A stretch of DNA of 8,091 nucleotides from Clostridia bacterium (GTDB lineage: Bacteria > Bacillota > Clostridia > Oscillospirales > CAG-272), in assembly GCA_017395885.1 (NCBI GenBank), contig JAFQNM010000010.1, forward strand, positions 1 through 8,091. The letters run 5' to 3'. A program made the translations under genes and the position numbers. The notes beneath the pieces were generated by a model. That model saw only the letters and a list, made by a program, of their open reading frames with translations, was not told where the DNA came from and searched no databases. Below, in pieces: positions 1 to 6,251 of this stretch; the stretch's first letter is position 1; each line of letters opens with the position of its first letter.

Positions 1-846
1 AAGCATATAGAAGGGCTGGTTCAGGTTCAAAGAGCCTTCAGCGAGAAAAGAACGGTCAGATTCAGAAATTATGCCGTGTTTGAGGCGCCCCCCCGCTTTG
101 GAAGGGGACTTCGCCGTGCATTGAGAAAAAACGGATTTTCCGTGGAGATATGGGTAAACGCCGATAATCCCGAGACGGCGGTAAAGCCTGTGCGCCGTTT
201 GGAAAGGGCGGGAATAGCTACAAAAATATGTGTTGATGAGAAAAAGGATCAGAGGGGAGTATACGTGCACTTTTCGGCGCTTGGTCTGCCCGTCACGTTT
301 TCAGACCCTCACTATACGGCAGAGAGCCCCGATGAATTTGACAGATGGCTCTGCGCCCCCCGTGCCATTGGCATCAATACATATTGCGATATAATAAATA
401 TGCTGGTAATGCAGACCTATTCGCCCAATTGCCGCCACGCCTCCTGCTTTGGAAGCACCTTTTATGTGGACGGTGAGCTCAGAGCGTATCTGTGCCCTTA
501 TTGCAGGGATGAGCGAACACTGCTCGGCTCCCTCAGAGAGGCTGCAGGCGTTGAGGAGCTGCTATGCTCTCCTGCAGTTGCAGAGCTGCTGCCCGGAGCA
601 ATACAAAGGCGAGAGAGCTGCACCTCAAAGGGCTGCAAAAGCTTTCCCTACTGTCAGGGCGGATGCCCTCTGGAGCAGGTGGGAGAGGGAGAGTGTGCTC
701 ACTACGGTGCAACCGTTGAGCGCATAGCACTTCGATTGAGAGAGGTGTACCGAGAGGGTAAGCTTTCTCAGGTAAATAACGTTGTAAAAAACGCAATACT
801 GAATGCTCTTGCATTCGGAACTGCTTTTTTTGACGAAAGGGACTGA
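1..846 (+). CDS. Radical SAM/SPASM peptide maturase, C-terminal part
   Basis: The frame is open from base 1, so the gene begins upstream of the window; the GTG at 76 is only an internal codon and has no ribosome binding site. 281 residues are visible: the back half of the TIM barrel followed by a SPASM-type domain for auxiliary Fe-S clusters. Counting from the codon at 76, cysteines lie at 119, 124, 140, 143, then C182-x4-C187-x5-C193-x3-C197 and C207. The Cx5Cx3C core followed by a last Cys is the classic SPASM signature. The CxxxCxxC motif that binds the SAM cluster would lie off the left edge and cannot be checked. The next gene, 41 bases downstream, encodes a Cys-rich peptide, so the likely role is to install thioether or similar crosslinks on it in the cytoplasm. 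It resembles the 'Cys-rich peptide radical SAM maturase CcpM' type (CLI_3235 class), but that family assignment is from memory and not verified. A general SPASM maturase is sure; the exact class is not. Confidence 0.85.
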   Translation, partial: KHIEGLVQVQRAFSEKRTVRFRNYAVFEAPPRFGRGLRRALRKNGFSVEIWVNADNPETAVKPVRRLERAGIATKICVDEKKDQRGVYVHFSALGLPVTFSDPHYTAESPDEFDRWLCAPRAIGINTYCDIINMLVMQTYSPNCRHASCFGSTFYVDGELRAYLCPYCRDERTLLGSLREAAGVEELLCSPAVAELLPGAIQRRESCTSKGCKSFPYCQGGCPLEQVGEGECAHYGATVERIALRLREVYREGKLSQVNNVVKNAILNALAFGTAFFDERD

Positions 847-861
847 CCACAGCCCCTTTCG
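834..861 (+). promoter_or_regulatory. Stem-loop spanning the maturase stop codon
   Basis: Arms CGAAAGGG (834-841) and CCCTTTCG (854-861) are perfectly complementary. Inside them CTG (843-845) can pair with CAG (850-852), leaving a 4-base loop and one A/C mismatch. A T run (825-831) and an A run (862-867) could extend the stem. The maturase stop codon lies inside. No T tract follows on either strand, so this is not a normal terminator. The precursor's ribosome binding site (AGAAAGGAG, 871-879) stays outside the stem. A role in mRNA processing or protection is inferred. Confidence 0.6.
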
Positions 862-887
862 AAAAAACCAAGAAAGGAGATTCGATT

Positions 888-1055
888 ATGGGAAACCGCA
901 ATATTTTTGATCTGTTCAAGCAGTATAACGAGCAGGTCAAGAACGCGAACTCACTTGAAAACGGTGAGATCGAGGCGCGCGACTGCGTTGATATGTGCGA
1001 CTGCTGCTCCAGCGGCTGTCTTTGCACCGCAGCATGCATTGACTGCTTCTCCTAA
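888..1055 (+). CDS. Cys-rich RiPP precursor peptide (55 aa)
   Basis: The ATG at 888 is preceded by AGAAAGGAG (871-879), with 8 bases between it and the start; the TAA is at 1053-1055. The first 32 residues form a polar, cysteine-free leader (MGNRNIFDLF...), with acidic residues towards its end. The remaining 23 residues carry all eight cysteines: C33-x3-C37-x-C39-C40-x3-C44-x-C46-x3-C50-x2-C53, ending FS. The first half of the core is two back-to-back C-x3-C-x-C units. This leader/core split, next to a SPASM radical SAM maturase, is the layout of sactipeptide or ranthipeptide-like natural products. It does not match the SCIFF family. It may belong to the CLI_3235/CcpA-type Cys-rich precursors, but this is inference. 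The mature product, its crosslinks and its activity (bacteriocin, signal or metal binder) cannot be told from sequence. It is too short for a usual 60-residue ORF cut-off and is easily missed. Confidence 0.8.
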   Translation: MGNRNIFDLFKQYNEQVKNANSLENGEIEARDCVDMCDCCSSGCLCTAACIDCFS

Positions 1056-1065
1056 TGGTTTCTGT

Positions 1066-1091
1066 ATCCTGCGCCGCTTCCGGCGCAGGAT
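1066..1091 (+). promoter_or_regulatory. Intercistronic stem-loop after the precursor gene
   Basis: A perfect 11-bp inverted repeat, ATCCTGCGCCG (1066-1076) and CGGCGCAGGAT (1081-1091), with a CTTC tetraloop, starts 10 bases after the precursor stop. It is GC-rich and very stable, but is followed by CTCCCCAAAG rather than a T tract. It is therefore more likely a partial terminator or 3' stabiliser of the precursor message than a full stop. The next gene's ribosome binding site (GAAAGGA, 1101-1107) lies just beyond it. Confidence 0.7.
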
Positions 1092-1112
1092 CTCCCCAAA
1101 GAAAGGATAGCG

Positions 1113-2081
1113 ATGGCTATGAAGAAAAAGAGCAAGACCTCACAGCTGACTCTGGGAGCGATCCTTTTGGCTGTGTTTGTCATTTTACATATAATCGTTC
1201 CCGGCGGCCAGAAGGTCATCCAGGGTGTTCTGATGGTGCTGACCTTCCTGCCTCTTACAGTGTATTCCGTATGCTGCGGCACGAAAAAGACGCTCATAAT
1301 GGCGGCGGCCGGAGCGGCCATCTGTGCAATGCTCCTTCCCCCTGAGGTGCTGCTTTCCTATGCGGTGCCTGCCCTTGTTATAGGCGTTGTGGGAGGAATG
1401 TGCTACGGAAGGTGCAAAAGGCTCACGCTGGTGCTGGTTCTTTCCGTAATGCAGCTTTTGCAGAACATAGTTGAGCTTTACGTTTATTACGTTCTCACGA
1501 GCATCAACTTTCTTGAGACCTATGATTGGGCGGTGGGAGTTGTGTATGAGAGGATCCCGAAGGAGCTTCTTGCAAATGCGGTGTTTGCACCGTTTCTTGA
1601 GGACGTGATAGTGTGCGGCGTTCCGTGTATGATGATCCTTGGAGCGGGAGCAAAGGGAATAATCTCCTTCCAGCTTATCAGATTGCTCCATAAAAGGCTT
1701 GTATCCGTAATGGGGCCTGAGCCTGAGATCGAATATTCAAGGGCAACAAGGTTTTCCGGCAAGGGGCTATCGGTTGCATATCTTTGCGCCGTCAGCGTAT
1801 GCAGTGTTGCGGCTGTTGCGCCCTTTGTGTCGGCGGTGCCATATCACCCTGTGAGTGCGGCAGCGGCGGCGTTTGGAATACTGATCGCGATCATATATTT
1901 CTATTATTTTTATACGGTGCGTGTCCGCACACAAGAGGAGCATGAGAAGCGGCTTTTGTATTCCTTTGCAATGGTAGCCCTGCTTCCCGTTAATATTTTT
2001 GCTCTGCCTGTTATTGAGATCAACCTTTTGAAAAAGGAGGCAGCAGGCAAAACAGAGCCTGATTCCGTAGAGAAGAAATAA
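1113..2081 (+). CDS. Polytopic membrane protein, YybS/DUF2232-like
   Basis: 322 residues starting at the ATG at 1113, 5 bases after GAAAGGA (1101-1107); a second ATG at 1119 is possible. After a short basic N-terminus, hydrophobic segments lie near residues 11-29, 36-54, 60-75, 80-97, 104-128, 160-178, 219-240, 247-268 and 280-302, giving eight or nine membrane spans. A cytosolic-looking loop lies at about 190-215, and the tail (305-322) is charged. The N-terminal half recalls the DUF2232/YybS group and the S subunits of ECF transporters, but no diagnostic motif was seen and this is a weak fold-level impression. No ABC Walker motifs and no CPBP-type glutamate/histidine protease motif are evident, so it is not an obvious RiPP exporter or leader peptidase. 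Its place directly behind the precursor, before the shared terminator, suggests one transcript. Export, immunity or an unrelated role all remain possible. Confidence 0.8.
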   Translation: MAMKKKSKTSQLTLGAILLAVFVILHIIVPGGQKVIQGVLMVLTFLPLTVYSVCCGTKKTLIMAAAGAAICAMLLPPEVLLSYAVPALVIGVVGGMCYGRCKRLTLVLVLSVMQLLQNIVELYVYYVLTSINFLETYDWAVGVVYERIPKELLANAVFAPFLEDVIVCGVPCMMILGAGAKGIISFQLIRLLHKRLVSVMGPEPEIEYSRATRFSGKGLSVAYLCAVSVCSVAAVAPFVSAVPYHPVSAAAAAFGILIAIIYFYYFYTVRVRTQEEHEKRLLYSFAMVALLPVNIFALPVIEINLLKKEAAGKTEPDSVEKK

Positions 2082-2116
2082 AAAATATCCGTTGCCAAAG
2101 GCAACGGATATTTTTT
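2081..2116. terminator. Bidirectional intrinsic terminator between convergent genes
   Basis: A perfect 16-bp inverted repeat, arms 2081-2096 and 2100-2115, has an AAA loop. The core is ATCCGTTGCC/GGCAACGGAT, flanked by A and T runs. On the + strand it ends in TTTTTTGTTT; on the - strand it ends in TTTTTTATTTC. It therefore serves both the membrane-protein gene (its stop codon abuts the stem) and the protease gene, which ends at 2122. Confidence 0.93.
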
Positions 2117-2121
2117 GTTTC

Positions 2122-5100
2122 TTAGATTCCTTCCTTTTGGAAGAAGGCCTCCATTTCGTTTTTGTCAAGGCTCTTCTTTTGGCAAAGAAGGTCTGTCAGC
2201 GCCTCAAGAGTCGACCTGTGGCGGCTGAGCATTTCCTTTGTTCTTTCAAACTGCTGCTTCATCAGCGCCTCAGCCTCCTCAGGCTTCCAGCGGGCAAAGA
2301 GATTTTCGCCCATAGCATAGTCGCCGAGACAGGCCTTGATATAGTAGCGAGCCTTTTGAATATCTGAGCTTGCTCCCGTGTTGATTCCTGCTCCCTCACC
2401 GTAGAGCTCAATTTCTGCTGCTCTTCCCGCAAGGCAGCGGCAGACCAGATCCATAAGCTCCGAGTAGGTGTAGGTGCCGGAGGCCTTTTCTGATGAGCTT
2501 TCCATATAGCCGCCGAAATAGCCTCTGGAAACGATGGTCAAAAACGAGGGCGTGTTGCTGCAGAGGCGGCAAACAAGAGCGTGGCCTGCCTCGTGGCAGG
2601 CGGTCTGACGAAGGTGGTCAGGGTCCATTTTGTTAACGTCTCCGAAGCGGAACTCATCCAGAGCATCCATATAAGCAGAGCCCGAGGGCTCGCCGTCGGC
2701 GGCGGCACGTGCATAGGAGGCGTTCATCATTTCAAGGTCAGCATTGCTCATGCCGCCTGTTCTTTCGGCCATATTCTTTGCTATCTTTTCGTGGTTTTCT
2801 CCAAAGTGTATGCCGTGCTTGCGAAGGCTCATAAGAATGAGCTCGTATCTGTCATCCGTGTCAGGAAGGGGAATGTTGAGCTTTTTGTCAAAGCGGCGAA
2901 CAAAGGCGCTGTCCAGCACTCTGCCGCTGTCGCCGTCCAGCTCGTAGTTGGTGGCGGCGAGGATGAAAACAGGGCGTTTTTCATCGTTGACAAAGCCGTC
3001 CATTTCAGCAAGGAAGGTGTTCAGGGCATCCTCGTTGTGAGCGGTAGAGGCAGAGCCGCTTCTTCTTCTGCCGATGGCGTCTACCTCGTCAACGAAAATA
3101 ATGGAGGGAGCGTATCTGCGAGCTTTTTTGAAAAGCTCGCGAATATTTCTCTCCGTTTCTCCAACGTAGGAGCCGAAGAAGGAGGTTGCCGAAACGGGGA
3201 AGAATGTGGCGCCGCACTCGTTTGCCATTGCCTTTGCAAGCATGGTCTTTCCCGTGCCGGGAGGGCCGTAGAGAAGAACGCCCTTGGGCATTTTCTGTCC
3301 CTTGAGAGCAGTTTCTCTCGGGTCGTCCAGAGCCTTGCAGTATTCGCTGAGAGCTGCCTTTGCAGTTTTGCAGCCGATCACGTCAACAAACATCAGGTTG
3401 TTGTTTTCGCCCTTTCTTGCAATGTTTGCGGCATCTCCTGCGGCAGGTGCGCTTTTCAGGCAAAGCTTTTCAAAGGATATGGCAACGGCAGTGTCGTCGA
3501 TAATATACTGGGCACAGTTAAAGGAGAGCACCTTTCCAGTTCTGCCCAGAGAGAAAACACCGTTGTTGATGCGGGCATTGAGAGAAAGCTCGTCGAGAGC
3601 CTCCTCAAACTCCTCGGTGGCAGAGGGATCAAGCTTTATGATGCCTCTTGCTCCTTTGGCGAGAAGGGTATCGAAATCTCCCGCCTCTCTGCCGGAGAGG
3701 TCGAGTATGTAAACGGGTATCTCCGGGGTATACTCTCTTGCATAGTTGAATATACGCATACCGTCGGAGTTAAGATCCTCAATGTCGTTTGGCATCTTAT
3801 CCGAAACGGTGAGGCCGCAGAGAGGGTCAACGAGAATGTAGTCGATAACGCCTCTCACCCTTCTCTTGAAAAGATCGGGATCGCGGATGACCTCAAAAAC
3901 GGTGCTTGAGCCGTTAAAGGAGCCGCCGTCAAAGGCCTTGATGCCCTCCTCTGCGAAAACGGCAACTCTCATCTGCTTGTTGTTTGCAAACAGCTCGCTG
4001 ACACCCTCATCGCCGTCCTTGTCTACGCTGACGGTGATGCTCTCCAGTGAGTTGACCCTTTCGCCGTATTTGGCGGAGAACTGCAAAAGCACCTCCTGCA
4101 GCTCCTTGACAACGGTGTTTCTCGCAAGGCCGCGCAGGGTACGCGCATCGGAAACTCCGCCGCCGCTGTAAAGCATAAGAGCGGCCAGAGCTCTTGGGTC
4201 GTAGTCAACGGTGAGGCCGGTGGACTTTTTGAAGAGCGCTATCTGCTTTTCTATCTCGTCCTTAACGATAGCCATAAGAGAGAAGGGCTCCAGATGGTTG
4301 AAGAGGATAACGTGGCCGTTGGCCATTCTGGTGGTGATGCATTCGGGGAAATACGGCTCTCTCGTGGCGGGGTTGACATCTGTTCTCAGAGCCTCGAGAA
4401 TAACGTTTCTCGGCGTTTGAGAGAGGTCGCAGACGGTGGAGTCCTCGTAGAGGCTCTTGCCTGCGTTCGTTGTCATTATGATGATGGTATCTCTGAAGGA
4501 TACCTCTTTTTTTATGTGATGGTCCATAAGCCTGCCTGCATCAAGTATCTGCAAGAACAGGTGTATGGTGTTGATATGGGCCTTTTCTATCTCATCGAAA
4601 ACGATGATGCCGTTGGGGTTGTTGCGAACGAATCCCGTAACAACGGCAGGGTTTCCGTGCTCGCCGTTAAACTTTCCGTTGGCCAGATTATCAGAATACT
4701 CACTCATATCAACGACCAGCATCTCGCAGCCGAGGTGGTCCTTTATCTGGCTTGCAAGAAATGTCTTACCAACGCCTGAGGGGCCTGCAAAAAGCATAGT
4801 TGCAAGAGGGCCCTTTCTCTTTTCGTCGAAGGATGAGAACATTTTGCTCTCAAAAACGGTCTGAACGGTCTCGTCTATGGCGTGGCGCTGACCGTGGATG
4901 ACCCGAAGCAGCTCGTCCTTCATCTTTTTCAGGCTGCAAAGGCTGCCCGAAAGGGTGAGAGGCTCGTCGTTCTTTTCGGGCTCAGCAGGAGCGGCAGCAG
5001 TAGAGGCAGGCATATTCAAAGAAATGGTCTGAACAGGCTCGTCTGCAGGAGCAGGCTCAGGCTCCCTTGGCGCAGGAGCCGGGGCCGAGGCCTTATTATC

Positions 5101-5478
5101 AGAGAAGAGAGCATCTGCCGATGCCCAGAAATCACTGTTAGAGCTGAGGCTTTCCGGCATCTTCCGGCGAAGTCTTGAAAGCTCGTCCTGATCGGGAACG
5201 CCGACAAAAACGATGACCTTGCGGTCAGCTCTGTCAATTCCCAGAAGGTTGAAAACGGCATTTTCCGCCTCGGTGCGGCAAACGGATTCGTCTGCATCGG
5301 AGGTGAAGTAATATATATGCTGGAAGGAGCTTTTAACGTCGGTCAGAAGGCTTGTGCTTGCAACCGAGTCTGTAAGCTTTTTTTCAATATCGGGCCAAAG
5401 CTCGTGGCCGAACTGCTTTTTGTAGTCCCATACGATATCGGATTTTGCAATAAGAACGGAGATTTTAAAGATTCTCAT
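2122..5478 (-). CDS. Dual AAA+ protease: Clp-type AAA, receiver-like domain, FtsH-type AAA and M41 zinc peptidase
   Basis: 1118 residues from the ATG at 5478. Domains in order: an alpha/beta N-terminal domain (about 3-98, strands ISVLIAKSD and KVIVFVGVP); a Pro/Ala-rich linker (128-173); a Clp/ClpB D2-like AAA+ module with Walker A GPSGVGKT (232-239), Walker B IIVFDE (291-296), sensor-1 TTN (336-338), a candidate Arg finger (R384) and a sensor-2 Arg (R446, DARTLRG); a degenerate CheY-receiver-like segment (about 502-633); a second AAA module with GPPGTGKT (738-745), IIFVDEVDAIG (793-803), AATN (841-844) and an RRFD Arg-finger motif; and an M41 peptidase with HEAGH (962-966) and the third zinc-ligand Asp in GASSD (D1039). 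All ATPase and protease residues look intact, so it should unfold and degrade proteins using ATP and zinc. No transmembrane span is evident, unlike FtsH (about 600-650 aa, two N-terminal spans), so it is probably soluble. The longer reading from GTG 5544 (1140 aa) adds a short hydrophobic stretch but lacks a good ribosome binding site. Substrates are unknown. Confidence 0.9.
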   Translation of the reverse strand: MRIFKISVLIAKSDIVWDYKKQFGHELWPDIEKKLTDSVASTSLLTDVKSSFQHIYYFTSDADESVCRTEAENAVFNLLGIDRADRKVIVFVGVPDQDELSRLRRKMPESLSSNSDFWASADALFSDNKASAPAPAPREPEPAPADEPVQTISLNMPASTAAAPAEPEKNDEPLTLSGSLCSLKKMKDELLRVIHGQRHAIDETVQTVFESKMFSSFDEKRKGPLATMLFAGPSGVGKTFLASQIKDHLGCEMLVVDMSEYSDNLANGKFNGEHGNPAVVTGFVRNNPNGIIVFDEIEKAHINTIHLFLQILDAGRLMDHHIKKEVSFRDTIIIMTTNAGKSLYEDSTVCDLSQTPRNVILEALRTDVNPATREPYFPECITTRMANGHVILFNHLEPFSLMAIVKDEIEKQIALFKKSTGLTVDYDPRALAALMLYSGGGVSDARTLRGLARNTVVKELQEVLLQFSAKYGERVNSLESITVSVDKDGDEGVSELFANNKQMRVAVFAEEGIKAFDGGSFNGSSTVFEVIRDPDLFKRRVRGVIDYILVDPLCGLTVSDKMPNDIEDLNSDGMRIFNYAREYTPEIPVYILDLSGREAGDFDTLLAKGARGIIKLDPSATEEFEEALDELSLNARINNGVFSLGRTGKVLSFNCAQYIIDDTAVAISFEKLCLKSAPAAGDAANIARKGENNNLMFVDVIGCKTAKAALSEYCKALDDPRETALKGQKMPKGVLLYGPPGTGKTMLAKAMANECGATFFPVSATSFFGSYVGETERNIRELFKKARRYAPSIIFVDEVDAIGRRRSGSASTAHNEDALNTFLAEMDGFVNDEKRPVFILAATNYELDGDSGRVLDSAFVRRFDKKLNIPLPDTDDRYELILMSLRKHGIHFGENHEKIAKNMAERTGGMSNADLEMMNASYARAAADGEPSGSAYMDALDEFRFGDVNKMDPDHLRQTACHEAGHALVCRLCSNTPSFLTIVSRGYFGGYMESSSEKASGTYTYSELMDLVCRCLAGRAAEIELYGEGAGINTGASSDIQKARYYIKACLGDYAMGENLFARWKPEEAEALMKQQFERTKEMLSRHRSTLEALTDLLCQKKSLDKNEMEAFFQKEGI

Positions 5479-5489
5479 AAAGGGAGGGA

Positions 5490-5498
5490 TCCTTTCCT
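5490..5498 (-). promoter_or_regulatory. Ribosome binding site that favours the ATG at 5478
   Basis: On the - strand AGGAAAGGA lies 11 bases before the ATG at 5478. The alternative starts, GTG at 5544 and ATG at 5541, have only a weak GGATCACGG-like stretch upstream. They would also place the start codon inside a palindrome. The spacing of 11 is slightly long, so the choice is likely, not certain. Confidence 0.55.
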
Positions 5499-5539
5499 GA
5501 ATATAAAAAGAGGCCGCCGCAAGCAGATACAGAAATGCC

Positions 5540-5555
5540 ATCACGGCACCGTGAT
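5540..5555. promoter_or_regulatory. Perfect 16-bp palindrome upstream of the protease gene
   Basis: ATCACGGcaCCGTGAT is a perfect inverted repeat of two 7-base arms around CA. A further CGTGAT half-site lies at 5564-5569. It sits 62 bases before the preferred start of the protease gene. It could be an operator for a dimeric regulator or a 5'-leader hairpin. No convincing -35/-10 pair was found close by, so its target promoter is unclear. Confidence 0.45.
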
Positions 5556-5591
5556 CCGGGCGGCGTGATGGTGAAGGAATATCATTTTATG

Positions 5592-5623
5592 AGACCGGAA
5601 GCTCTGAAAAGAGCTTCCGGTCT
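5592..5623 (-). terminator. Stem-loop between the YbjN-like gene and the protease gene
   Basis: A perfect 14-bp inverted repeat, AGACCGGAAGCTCT (5592-5605) and its complement (5610-5623), encloses GAAA on the + strand and TTTC on the - strand. It lies about 44 bases beyond the stop of the YbjN-like gene. On the - strand it is followed by CATAAAATGAT, not a clean T tract, so it may be a leaky terminator or a processing site that lets some transcription reach the protease gene. On the + strand the 3' side is moderately T-rich, but no gene there needs it. Confidence 0.5.
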
Positions 5624-5666
5624 TCATTTATCCCTATTCTGCGTGTTTGTGGCAGCGACGGAAGAC

Positions 5667-6071
5667 TTAAGCGTAGATCGCCTTCATGATCTTGGGCTTA
5701 GCGTCATCAATGATGTTGAAGATTCTGATGAGAAGCTCAAGAGCCTCGGATGCTGCAGATTCAACGTCGAGGATAGCATCGTCGTGAACGATAACGTCGT
5801 TGTCGCCGTCAATGTAGAATGTAGCCCACTTGTACTGGCAGTTGAGCTCATTGCAAACGAAGAGAACGTCAACAGTTTTGTCAGCGGGAACTCTCTCCAT
5901 AACGATATAGGGGGAGAAATAGTGGCCGTTCTCACCGGAGAAGAAGCACTTCGCTACGAGACCCTTGTTGGGGAGATCGATAATAACGTCACCGTCGGAA
6001 TCGGTGCGGCAGTTATAGCGAAGGTTGTTGGAATCAAGGTAGTTAATGAAATTCTGAGCGCAAGCGTACAT
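5667..6071 (-). CDS. YbjN-like domain protein
   Basis: 134 residues from the ATG at 6071, which has GGAGG (6077-6081) 5 bases upstream. An in-frame TTG at 6083 overlaps that GGAGG and is rejected as the start. The protein is small, acidic and lacks a signal peptide or membrane span. Its order of elements fits the YbjN fold (a type III secretion chaperone-like alpha-beta-alpha domain): an N-terminal helix (about 2-16, AQNFINYLDSNN), paired strands carrying DSDGDVIIDL, a strand with YIVMERVP, a helix (VLFVCNELNCQYKW), another strand pair (ATFYIDGDNDVIV) and a long C-terminal helix. The repeated D/E-G-D-hydrophobic strand pattern is typical of this group. YbjN proteins have been linked to stress and motility regulation in enterobacteria; no function is established for this branch. 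It is transcribed from its own promoter (6105-6133) and lies directly ahead of the protease gene, so a functional link such as an adaptor is conceivable but unproven. Confidence 0.72.
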   Translation of the reverse strand: MYACAQNFINYLDSNNLRYNCRTDSDGDVIIDLPNKGLVAKCFFSGENGHYFSPYIVMERVPADKTVDVLFVCNELNCQYKWATFYIDGDNDVIVHDDAILDVESAASEALELLIRIFNIIDDAKPKIMKAIYA

Positions 6072-6104
6072 AGGAACCTCCAAAAATATTTGTGATGTGA
6101 GATT

Positions 6105-6133
6105 ATATTACCACCGGATGTTAAAAAAGTCAA
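6105..6133 (-). promoter_or_regulatory. Sigma-A promoter of the YbjN-like gene
   Basis: Reading the - strand, TTGACT (6133-6128), a 17-base spacer and TAATAT (6110-6105) form a near-consensus promoter. The start codon is 33 bases past the -10 box, giving a 5' leader of about 25 bases with GGAGG. It is the best promoter in the window. The region further upstream to 6200 is AT-rich and holds nothing else I recognise. Confidence 0.85.
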
Positions 6134-6210
6134 TAGTAACGTTATTATATTGTTAAATTATGTGAAACATACACAAATCAACGTGGACAAAATGTAACAA
6201 ATACGACAAC

Positions 6211-6238
6211 AAAAAGCCTCGCATAAAGCAAGGCTTTT
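6211..6238 (-). terminator. Terminator of the phosphoribosyltransferase-like gene
   Basis: On the - strand the stem AAAAGCCTTGC/GCGAGGCTTTT (arms 6238-6228 and 6222-6212, loop of 5) runs into CTTTTTGTTG. One position is a G-U pair in the - transcript but a C/A mismatch on the + strand, which indicates the direction. It begins 13 bases after the gene's stop. Confidence 0.88.
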
Positions 6239-6251
6239 GAATACGCAGCTG

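Noticed and set aside
533..1039. 168-residue open frame on the - strand across the maturase and precursor genes
   Set aside because: It opposes two well-supported genes, has low-complexity Ser/Leu/Arg content and no plausible start signal.
888..1055. Precursor as a SCIFF-family (six cysteines in forty-five) peptide
   Set aside because: It has eight cysteines in a different spacing and lacks the usual SCIFF N-terminus.
2581..3909. Long 442-residue open frame on the + strand
   Set aside because: It is antisense to the AAA+ protease gene, has no recognisable domain or ribosome binding site, and is composed of Val/Ser/Cys-rich text typical of a mirrored frame.
5479..5544. 22-residue N-terminal extension of the protease (GTG 5544), giving a hydrophobic stretch that might be a membrane anchor
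   Set aside because: The hydrophobic run is only about 13 residues and includes Ser/Tyr, the upstream ribosome binding site is poor, and ATG 5478 has AGGAAAGGA before it and begins directly at the first strand of the N-terminal domain. Not fully excluded.
6072..6083. TTG start four codons upstream of the YbjN-like gene
   Set aside because: The TTG overlaps the GGAGG that serves the ATG at 6071.
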